Source of the DNA: Denitrobacterium detoxificans
GTDB lineage: Bacteria > Actinomycetota > Coriobacteriia > Coriobacteriales > Eggerthellaceae
Direction: 5' to 3'
Assembly: GCF_015062615.1 (NCBI RefSeq)
Contig: NZ_SUUH01000001.1
Span: forward strand, 408,366-472,365
DNA length: 64,000 bases
Each line of letters opens with the position of its first letter. Position 1 is the stretch's first letter. The translations under genes were made by a program, and so were the position numbers. The notes under the pieces are model-generated. The model had not been told where the DNA came from and ran no database searches. It worked only from the letters and a program-made list of their open reading frames with translations. Below, piece by piece: positions 44,262-50,724 of the stretch.

Positions 44262-45251
44262 CTAGGCGATTTCGTCGGGAAAGCGATTGCAAAACTCCTG
44301 CGCATCGCTCATGAGGAGCTGGGCGTTTTCCGCATCGGACGCGGGCAGCAGCGACAGGTCGAGCATGCCCTCCTCGCGGGCATCGACCATCTCGCGCGCC
44401 CACTGCTGGGCAAACGCCAGGTGGTTGTCGTCGGAAATGCGATTGTAGTTCCACTTGTAGCCATTCCAGCGCGCCGCGTTCAGGGCCGGAGCGAAGGCGC
44501 GATACGCGTCCTGGCCACGGTTCCTTAGGAAATCAAACGTACGCTGGTATTCGTAGCAAACCTGGAACACCTTGGCGGACGACTTAGAGGAGCTTGCCTG
44601 GTTATCGATGCGGTAATGCAGGTAGCCCTGGCGAAGAAGCACGACGCGCGGAGCGGCGATCCAGCACTGGTGGGCGAACGAAGCGTCCTGGAACGAGGCA
44701 CCTGGCGTCTGGCTGAAGCTAATTCCCTGCCCCAAGATGAAGTCGCGGCGATACAAACCCGCCCAAATGCTCGGCGTGGTGTTCACGATAGCGGGGTTAT
44801 CGGCCGGGCAAAACGGCTTGTTGTAGGAAAACTGGCCATAGACCACGGCCAGGGGATCGCGCCACGAGCCTTCGCTATGCTCGCGGTAATTCGCCTTCAC
44901 CACGCTGGCGCCATAGCGCTCGGCAGACTTCACGTACGCAGCGAACGCACGTTTGGAAACGAAGTCGTCGGGTTCGACGATGCCGATGTACTCACCACGC
45001 GCAGCGGCAAGACCCTGGTTCATGGAATCGCCGTAGCCGGTGTTCTGCTTGTCGATGATGCGCACGCGCGCATCCTTCGCGGAATAGGAACGCATGATAT
45101 CCAGCGAGGAATCGGTAGAACCGTCGTTGATGCAGATGATTTCGATGTCCTTCAGCGTCTGGCCTACGAGCGAATCGAGGCACGTTCCGAGGTACGTTTC
45201 CGTGTTGTATATGGGCACGAGGATGGAGACCTTGGGAGCAGTCTGCGTCAT
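44262..45251 (-). CDS. Family 2 glycosyltransferase
   Basis: A 329-residue GT-A glycosyltransferase: VSILVPIYNTETYL at the N-terminus, ICINDGSTDSSLDI, and the metal-binding GIVEPDDF. It is similar to wall polysaccharide and teichoic acid glycosyltransferases such as those decorating ribitol phosphate. The start MTQTAPK is supported by AAAGGA nine bases upstream; an ATG three codons earlier has no room for a ribosome site. It opens the envelope block. Confidence 0.88.
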   Translation of the reverse strand: MTQTAPKVSILVPIYNTETYLGTCLDSLVGQTLKDIEIICINDGSTDSSLDIMRSYSAKDARVRIIDKQNTGYGDSMNQGLAAARGEYIGIVEPDDFVSKRAFAAYVKSAERYGASVVKANYREHSEGSWRDPLAVVYGQFSYNKPFCPADNPAIVNTTPSIWAGLYRRDFILGQGISFSQTPGASFQDASFAHQCWIAAPRVVLLRQGYLHYRIDNQASSSKSSAKVFQVCYEYQRTFDFLRNRGQDAYRAFAPALNAARWNGYKWNYNRISDDNHLAFAQQWAREMVDAREEGMLDLSLLPASDAENAQLLMSDAQEFCNRFPDEIA

Positions 45252-45489
45252 CTGCGGCATTCCTTTCGTTGGCGAATTCCGCAATATGATAGCGTATCGC
45301 GATGGAGGTTGCGTCCTGGTGCGGAAGAAGGCATGACGCGTCGACCGAAAATGGCAGAAAGCAGATTTCGATAGTAACGTTTTCCTGGGGAAACGCCTTA
45401 AAGGATATCGCGCGTATGCCATTACTTCACCACATTACGGAGAAGATATCAAGCCTTTATTTCGGCGCTCAAGATGCTATATTCTATCT

Positions 45490-45660
45490 AGGCTTCACCT
45501 TCGATCCCCGTAATATTGCGATGGACCGATGCATTTTGTTAGGGAGCTCTAGATTGCTTGCGGAATGGAGATTCGCGCCTGTTGGCGCGAAAGCCAGGAA
45601 ACAAGCTGCGGGCACCCACCTTTCTGAGGTGGGTTCATCCTTAGGGCGGGGGTGAGGCTT
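45490..45660 (+). ncRNA. ssrS: Probable 6S RNA
   Basis: About 171 bases with the form of 6S RNA. The ends pair (GCTTCACC at 45492-45499 with GGTGAGGC at 45651-45658, plus CCCCG with CGGGG inside). The apex is TTCGCGCC-tgtt-GGCGCGAA (45572-45591). The 3' side of the middle carries a hairpin CCCACCT (45615-45621) with AGGTGGG (45627-45633) and then TTCATCC, as in many 6S RNAs. TATATT just upstream of 45490 could be the -10. A hairpin terminator follows. 6S RNA traps RNA polymerase in stationary phase. The call is from structure by eye. Confidence 0.65.
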
Positions 45661-45663
45661 TAT

Positions 45664-45689
45664 GCGGGCAGGCCATACGGTCTGCCCGC
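45664..45689 (+). terminator. Hairpin after the 6S-like RNA, copy of the 24288 hairpin
   Basis: GCGGGCAG (45664-45671) pairs with CTGCCCGC (45682-45689). The loop GCCATACG is the same as in the hairpin at 24288-24313; the two elements differ at only two bases of 26. It ends the 6S-like RNA and may also stop the convergent gene at 45718. Confidence 0.65.
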
Positions 45690-45717
45690 CTCTCGTTTCA
45701 GGGGCGAACGCTACGCC

Positions 45718-45987
45718 CTACTCCACCGTTCCGTACACCTGCCCCCACGCATGGCCGGAAATTGCGGAATTCAGCTGGTCGCACAAGCGCTCGCGCGTAT
45801 AGTAGCCCGGCGGCAGCAGCGAGACGATCTCTTGCAAATCGGCGGGAAGGTCGTAGGATTCCACCAACACGACCACGTCCATGCGGCTCACCATATCGGT
45901 GTGCCTGTATAGCTCGGAAACCACGCGCTGCAGGGCGCCGTAATCGTCGCTGCGGTTGATATTGCTAATGGGCTGGCGAATGGCCAT
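45718..45987 (-). CDS. Small conserved-looking protein of unknown function
   Basis: An 89-residue acidic, mainly soluble protein (IRQPISNINRSDDYGALQ; VVVLVESYDLPADLQEIVS). No domain is recognised, and there is no signal peptide or membrane helix. It starts six bases after the stop of the homocysteine methyltransferase-like gene, with GGTAGG upstream, so the two are translationally coupled. The coupling supports it being real. Confidence 0.75.
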   Translation of the reverse strand: MAIRQPISNINRSDDYGALQRVVSELYRHTDMVSRMDVVVLVESYDLPADLQEIVSLLPPGYYTRERLCDQLNSAISGHAWGQVYGTVE

Positions 45988-45993
45988 ACGCGC

Positions 45994-46875
45994 CTACCTT
46001 ACGCAGTCGAGGCCAGCCACGGAAGCAGCAAGCGCGCCCGTGTAAGCCGGCGTGGCCTTGCCCGTCGCACGCAGGAACTGAGCGCCAGCGGCACGCAGGT
46101 CGCGCGCAATGACAACCATGCCATCGGGCGAATCGAAGGGGCCGGGGTTGAGCGTCGCTCGACGCGCGGGAGGCTCGGGCACATCGAACTGTACCAGCAG
46201 CGGCAGCGGCGTGGCATCGGCGACGCGACGAGCCAGCGAGCACAGAACCTCGGGCGCGGCAGAGGCACGGAAGCCGAACACGTCGGCTTCGAACTCCATG
46301 GCCAAGCGTGCTGCATCCTCAATGTTTTCGCGACCGCCCGCGAACGTGCCGTCTTCGGCGGCATCCACCGACACGAGCACCGGCGTGGAGCATTCCTTGC
46401 GAATGCCCATGAGCGCGCAACGGATGTCGTCTAGGCTAGCCATGCCGTCTAGGAAGAAGGCATCGACACCCTCCTCCCCCAACACCGTGGCCGCACGGGC
46501 GTACTGATCGCGATTTGCCACGAGCGAAGACTTGCTGGAAGGGTCGATGGGCAGGCCAGTAGCACCAATCTTTGCGATAAGATGCTGGGGCTTGAATGCC
46601 GAGGCAATGCGCAACGCCGCCTGGGCAATTTCGGCATCCTTTTCCGAAGCGCGCACGTGAGCCAGACGGGCACGCGTGATGGCACCCGTGGGAGCAACCA
46701 GACAAGGCGCGCCCGTGGCCAGCTGCAGGCGCAAGGTCTCCTCGACCACTTCGGGCTCGATGACAGGAAGCAGGATTTGCTGCGCTTCGTCGAACCCCTG
46801 AATTCCAAACGCATGGGATAGCGAACCGGAAAGGACGAGCATGTCTTTGTGGAAGCGCAATTGGATATCCGCCAT
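45994..46875 (-). CDS. Homocysteine S-methyltransferase-like protein lacking zinc cysteines
   Basis: A 293-residue TIM barrel resembling the homocysteine-binding domain of MetH and related methyltransferases. The end TGKATPAYTGALAAS aligns with the family motif GGCCGTTPxHIxAL, but the paired zinc-binding cysteines are replaced by Thr-Gly/Ala. The N-terminal LSGSLSHAFGI stands where the family has the DGAMGT motif. It is therefore unlikely to methylate homocysteine by the usual zinc mechanism. The start MADIQL is supported by GTGAGGAAC. TATACT (46943-46948, minus) is a plausible -10. Confidence 0.7.
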   Translation of the reverse strand: MADIQLRFHKDMLVLSGSLSHAFGIQGFDEAQQILLPVIEPEVVEETLRLQLATGAPCLVAPTGAITRARLAHVRASEKDAEIAQAALRIASAFKPQHLIAKIGATGLPIDPSSKSSLVANRDQYARAATVLGEEGVDAFFLDGMASLDDIRCALMGIRKECSTPVLVSVDAAEDGTFAGGRENIEDAARLAMEFEADVFGFRASAAPEVLCSLARRVADATPLPLLVQFDVPEPPARRATLNPGPFDSPDGMVVIARDLRAAGAQFLRATGKATPAYTGALAASVAGLDCVR

Positions 46876-47144
46876 GATGTTCCTCACTATTCGATGGCCA
46901 TGCATGCCACGAAGCGCAGCTGGCCGAAAAATCGTTCATGTAAGTATACCGCCCCAACCCCGCAGCGCCCCGGTAAATGGAACGCGCACCAACTGAGCTA
47001 CGCAATGAAATTGGGGGCGCCATGGCAGGCAGCGCGTCGTTTGTAACGCCCTTGGGGTAGGCCTGTTACTATCCCGATACGCGATTCATAAAACGCGCAC
47101 GCCCAGGTCGTGGTTTCTGCATTCCCGCATTTTATAATTGGTTC
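46876..47144. other. Intergenic region upstream of the homocysteine methyltransferase-like gene
   Basis: Contains the promoter of the minus-strand gene (TATACT at 46948-46943) and, on the plus strand, the TATAAT at 47133-47138 that should drive the small RNA. A minus-strand stretch around 46988-47004 resembles the start of a tRNA but does not fold as one. No gene is seen. Confidence 0.5.
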
Positions 47145-47285
47145 ATCAAACGAAAGGTATCCCTCCTAAAGTTTGAAGCTGTCCGGTTCTCCCTCCTCCC
47201 TAACCTACCGGGCAGCGGGTGCGTAAGCACCATCCCTCCTTGCAGGCCCGAGCCCACTCCCTTACTGGCTCGGGCCATTCTCTTT
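47145..47285 (+). ncRNA. Candidate regulatory small RNA with three anti-Shine-Dalgarno motifs
   Basis: A plus-strand unit in a gap between minus-strand genes. A perfect -10 TATAAT is at 47133-47138 (the -35 is poor) and a strong intrinsic terminator at 47245-47276 with ATTCTCTTTTT. In between, CCCTCCT occurs three times (47161-47167, 47191-47197, 47234-47240). A hairpin GCTGTCCGG/CCGGGCAGC (47178-47186, 47208-47216) holds the second copy in its 21-base loop, and GGTGC-GTAA-GCACC (47218-47231) separates it from the third. All three copies would be single-stranded and complementary to AGGAGGG ribosome sites. No protein frame is convincing. Confidence 0.6.
47245..47276 (+). terminator. Intrinsic terminator of the candidate small RNA
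   Basis: GGCCCGAGCC (47245-47254) pairs perfectly with GGCTCGGGCC (47267-47276), followed by ATTCTCTTTTTCC. The T-run is only on the plus strand, so a plus-strand transcript must exist, though no plus-strand gene lies upstream. Confidence 0.85.
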
Positions 47286-47350
47286 TTCCAAGCCCTATCG
47301 ATTGCCCGAAACCCTCGCAACGCAATGACCCATGAACGCAATGAAGGCAT

Positions 47351-47383
47351 AAAAAACAAGGCCCCACCGATTGGCGGAGCCTT
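47351..47383 (-). terminator. Terminator of galU
   Basis: On the minus strand AAGGCTCCGCC pairs (with two G-U) with GGTGGGGCCTT and is followed by G and six Ts, 25 bases past the galU stop. Confidence 0.8.
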
Positions 47384-47407
47384 GCGAGCAAGCTATGAAA
47401 CCAGCAA

Positions 47408-48220
47408 CTAGCCGTTCTTGCGAGCGTAGAGGCGGTTGTTCGTGTCGAGCCACGTAGCAACGGTGCCCGTATCGAAGCCCTCGTCGTCGCTGATGACCAT
47501 GGCATACATTTCCTCTTCGGCCAGCACAGCATCGAGAGCGTCGGTAAGCTGGATTTCGTTACCCGCACCCGGCTTCACGGTTGCAAGGAGCTCCATAACG
47601 CGCGGAGAAAGCAGGTAACGACCGAACACGGTGAGGTTCGAAGGGGCTTCCTCTACGGGAGGCTTCTCCACCAGGCCATTGACCTTCCAAACGCCCTCGG
47701 AGATTTCCACGCCATCGATAACGCCAAAGCGGCTTACCTGATCGTCGGGCACGGGAAGCACCGCGATGACACTTGCGCCATTGTGCTCGTCGGAGATGGC
47801 CTTCATGCGGTTGAGCATGTCGTTGCCAGGAACGATAACGTCACCCAACAACACGAAGAAGGGCTCGTCACCCGTCTTTTCGGCAGCGCAACGCACGGCA
47901 TGGCCCAGGCCCAGGGGCTCGTCCTGGTAGACGAAGCTCACGGGCAGATTGCCCGCATGATGCACGGCTTCGGCGTAGGCCTTCTTGCCGCGACCCACCA
48001 AGGTTTCCTCGAGCTGGGGATCGGGAGCGAAGTGATCTTCGATTGCCTTCTTCTCGCGACTGTTGATGATAACCACTTCATCGGCGCCGGAGGCCAGGCC
48101 TTCCTCGACGACGTACTGGATTACCGGACGGTCGACGACGAGCAGCATTTCCTTCGGAACCGCCTTGGTGGCAGGCAGAAAACGCGTACCCATGCCAGCT
48201 GCAGGAATAAGAGCCTTCAT
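47408..48220 (-). CDS. galU: UTP-glucose-1-phosphate uridylyltransferase
   Basis: A 270-residue nucleotidyltransferase making UDP-glucose from UTP and glucose 1-phosphate. The N-terminal signature ALIPAAGMGTRFLPATKAVPKEML is complete, and GLVEKP and GNEIQLTDAL are the usual sugar-binding and C-terminal motifs. The start MKALIPA has GAAGGAAG upstream. It sits 25 bases after ccmD, so it is possibly transcribed with the ccm operon. UDP-glucose would serve wall glycosylation. Confidence 0.95.
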   Translation of the reverse strand: MKALIPAAGMGTRFLPATKAVPKEMLLVVDRPVIQYVVEEGLASGADEVVIINSREKKAIEDHFAPDPQLEETLVGRGKKAYAEAVHHAGNLPVSFVYQDEPLGLGHAVRCAAEKTGDEPFFVLLGDVIVPGNDMLNRMKAISDEHNGASVIAVLPVPDDQVSRFGVIDGVEISEGVWKVNGLVEKPPVEEAPSNLTVFGRYLLSPRVMELLATVKPGAGNEIQLTDALDAVLAEEEMYAMVISDDEGFDTGTVATWLDTNNRLYARKNG

Positions 48221-48245
48221 GTAACGAACTTCCTTCTTGGTAAAG

Positions 48246-48455
48246 CTATTTCTTGGTGATGCTGTCGGTGGCATCGGCTTCCTTGGCAGCCAACGCCTCT
48301 TCCAGCACGGCCATCTGAGCTTCGGTCTTCTTCAGACGGACGGTGATGAGTACAACGTACACCAAAAGCGCCAGCCAAACGAGCGCATACGCCGCAATAA
48401 CATAAGGGGCGGAAGGAAGGATGGTCGCGTAGATCTGTTCGAGAATGGGATTCAT
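48246..48455 (-). CDS. ccmD: CcmD-like small membrane protein
   Basis: A 69-residue protein with one membrane helix (about 18-42) and a charged coiled-coil tail. Its size and place right after ccmC match CcmD, which helps release holo-CcmE from CcmABC. GAAGGAG precedes the ATG. Confidence 0.8.
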   Translation of the reverse strand: MNPILEQIYATILPSAPYVIAAYALVWLALLVYVVLITVRLKKTEAQMAVLEEALAAKEADATDSITKK

Positions 48456-48470
48456 GATTGCTCCTTCGGG

Positions 48471-49235
48471 TTAGTCGTCAAGCTGCTCTTTGATTCGCTC
48501 GGCACGGGCATCGAGCTCCGCCGCGCGTACGCGAAGACGGAACAGGCCATACGTGACGAACAGCATGCCGAACAGCGCAAGCAGGAACGGCACGAGCATA
48601 TCGGGCGAAAGACCCGAATCGGTACGGAAGATAACGGGGTGCACGCTGGAGGGAATGAGGCGCGTGATCATGAAGCACACGGGAACGTCCGCGAACATGA
48701 TCAGGCCGAACACACTTGCGAACACGGCGCGGCGCTCGGGATCGTCGATGGAAGCGCGCAGCACGAAGTACGCAATGACCAGCAGCATAAGAATGAGGTA
48801 CGTGGTAAGGCGAGGCTCCCACGTCCACCAGACGCCCCACTCGAAGCGCGTCCACATCTCGCCCGTGACCATAACGGCGATAACGAAGACGAGCGCGACT
48901 TCCGTGGCAACCTTGGCACGCAGGTCGTAGCCAGCGTCACGCGTCATAAGGAAGCGCACGCAGTAGTACGCGGTAACCATCAGGGCCACGAAGCTGGCAA
49001 TGGCGGTTGGCACGTGGAAGTAGAAGATCTTCTGCGAGAAGAGCAGCTGGTTGGCAACCATCTGGCCGCCGATGACCTCGACGCCGTCGATGGCGGCACC
49101 GTTAACAGGCCCAGCCAGCGTAAATGCCAGCACGAAACCCACGGTAGTCAGCAGCGCACCAACGAGCGTGATAGCGGGGGCAATGCCATCCCACCATCCA
49201 CCCACGCGGGGGCTTTTCGTAGTTTTACTAGTCAT
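48471..49235 (-). CDS. ccmC: Haem handling protein CcmC (WWD family)
   Basis: A 254-residue six-helix protein with the tryptophan-rich haem motif WGVWWTWEPR in an outer loop. Flanking histidines (FYFHVP and SSVHPV) are the expected axial haem ligands. CcmC loads haem onto CcmE with CcmAB and CcmD. AAAGGAAAGG precedes the ATG. The C-terminal tail is longer than usual and predicted helical. Confidence 0.92.
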   Translation of the reverse strand: MTSKTTKSPRVGGWWDGIAPAITLVGALLTTVGFVLAFTLAGPVNGAAIDGVEVIGGQMVANQLLFSQKIFYFHVPTAIASFVALMVTAYYCVRFLMTRDAGYDLRAKVATEVALVFVIAVMVTGEMWTRFEWGVWWTWEPRLTTYLILMLLVIAYFVLRASIDDPERRAVFASVFGLIMFADVPVCFMITRLIPSSVHPVIFRTDSGLSPDMLVPFLLALFGMLFVTYGLFRLRVRAAELDARAERIKEQLDD

Positions 49236-49284
49236 ACCTTTCCTTTTGTCGTAGTTCTAAACGCGTAGCGTTACAACAATCACC

Positions 49285-49998
49285 CTAGGCGCTGATCACG
49301 AAGTCGTACAGCACCCAAGAAAGCAAAACCATGACCACGTCATAGCCGCCCGCCAGGGCAAGAGCTGGCACGAACATGGACTCCACGTCGCCGCCGGCGA
49401 TGACGACCGTGGTTGCCGAGACGCAGGCGTAGAGCAGCGGATAGATCAGCGGGATGAACAGCACGGCCAGCAAGACGTCCTTGCCGCGCGTGTTCACCGT
49501 GATGGTGGCAAGCAGCGTGCCGATGCCGGCAATGCCAATGGTGCCCACCAGAAGCGGCAGGAACAGCAGGGGCCAGGTGTCGGCTGGCGTGGTAGTGGTG
49601 AGGAAGAAGAAATAGAACAGCGGCAGGACGATGATCTCCACCGCCAGCAGGAAGAGCAGATTGCTCGTGGCCTTCGCCAGGAACACCACACTACGGTCGA
49701 GCGGCACCAGCAAGATGCCCTCGAGGCAGCCATTTTCCTGCTCGTGCGCGAAGCTGCGGTTCAAGCCCAGCAGCGACGTGAACACGATGAGGGCCCACAG
49801 CAGGCCCGCGCTCATCTGCAGGATATCGAACGTGTTTGCCGTCTGAGCCAAGGCGGCGCCATACACTACCAGCACCAGAAACGCGTAGATGCCCATAGCG
49901 GTAAGCATCTCGCGCGTGCGAAACTCGCGGCGCAGGTCCTTCCCCAGCAGATTCAGGTACTGCTGGAACGTAGACGGCTTGCGGATCGTAACGGCCAT
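49285..49998 (-). CDS. ccmB: Haem exporter subunit CcmB
   Basis: A 237-residue membrane protein with six helices (e.g. GIYAFLVLVVYGAALA; LLFLLAVEIIVLPLFYFFFL; GTIGIAGIGTLLATI). It is the permease partner of CcmA in releasing holo-CcmE. The ATG overlaps the CcmA stop in TAATG. It is followed 49 bases later by ccmC. Confidence 0.92.
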   Translation of the reverse strand: MAVTIRKPSTFQQYLNLLGKDLRREFRTREMLTAMGIYAFLVLVVYGAALAQTANTFDILQMSAGLLWALIVFTSLLGLNRSFAHEQENGCLEGILLVPLDRSVVFLAKATSNLLFLLAVEIIVLPLFYFFFLTTTTPADTWPLLFLPLLVGTIGIAGIGTLLATITVNTRGKDVLLAVLFIPLIYPLLYACVSATTVVIAGGDVESMFVPALALAGGYDVVMVLLSWVLYDFVISA

Positions 49999-50723
49999 TA
50001 GGAAACCCCCATCCCTACCGTCTTCTTGTACAGCTCTTCGAACGCCTGGAAATCGATGTCCTCCTTGGGTGCGTAGGCAACCTTGCGCCCTTTCGCCATA
50101 ACCAGGGCGTGCGTGCACACGCCAAAGCCCTTGCGCAGGTCGTGGCTGACCATGACGAACGTACGGCCGCTGCGCACCTGCTCGATGAGGTCGTCGAAGA
50201 TCTCCATGGCGTGCGGGTCGAGGCCAGAGTACGGCTCGTCGAGCAGCACAACGTCGGGGTCATGCAACAAGGCGCGCGCAATGCACAGGCGCTGCGTCAT
50301 GCCGCGGGAAAACGTGCGCACGGTATCGAGACGGCGGTGCGAAAGCTCCACGGCCTCGAGCATTTCGTCCACGCGTTCCTGCGCATTCACGATGCCATAC
50401 AGACGTGCGGCCAGAAGCAGGTTCTCCTCGGCCGTAAGGTCGCCGTAGAGCATGGAGTTATGCGAGATGAGGCCAATATGCTCACGCGCAGCATCCGGAT
50501 CGTCCTTCAGGTCGATTCCGGAAAGGCTTGCCCGACCACGCGTAGGACGCGAAAGCGTGGCAAGCATGCGCAGAAGCGTGGTCTTCCCCGCTCCGTTCGG
50601 ACCGAAGATGGAGAGGAACGCCCCGGCGGGAACGGTCAGCGAAAGATCGTCGACGGCCTTTCGCTGACCAAATACCTTGCTGACATGGGAAAGTTCAATT
50701 GCGGCTTGAGGGGCGTCTTCCAC
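49998..50723 (-). CDS. ccmA: CcmA ATP-binding protein
   Basis: A 241-residue ABC ATPase: FGPNGAGKTT, FSRGMTQRL (signature) and VVLLDEPYSGLDP. ATP hydrolysis releases haem-loaded CcmE from CcmC. The start is GTG (V-EDAPQAA), supported by AAGGAGG and lying one base past the ccmF stop; a longer frame would overlap ccmF deeply and has no family similarity. Confidence 0.92.
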   Translation of the reverse strand: MEDAPQAAIELSHVSKVFGQRKAVDDLSLTVPAGAFLSIFGPNGAGKTTLLRMLATLSRPTRGRASLSGIDLKDDPDAAREHIGLISHNSMLYGDLTAEENLLLAARLYGIVNAQERVDEMLEAVELSHRRLDTVRTFSRGMTQRLCIARALLHDPDVVLLDEPYSGLDPHAMEIFDDLIEQVRSGRTFVMVSHDLRKGFGVCTHALVMAKGRKVAYAPKEDIDFQAFEELYKKTVGMGVS

Positions 50724-50724
50724 C

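Noticed and set aside
45302..45655. A 117-codon open frame over the 6S-like region
   Set aside because: No ribosome site or domain, and the sequence folds as a structured RNA.
46945..47030. tRNA-like stretch on the minus strand (GTAGCTCAGTTGGT)
   Set aside because: The D-loop-like sequence is present, but no matching GAGC for the D-stem, no proper anticodon arm and no TTC-containing T-arm can be formed; at most a remnant.
47145..47285. SRP (4.5S) RNA
   Set aside because: The size fits, but the conserved GGUCAGG...GGAAGGAAGCAGCC loop is absent on both strands.
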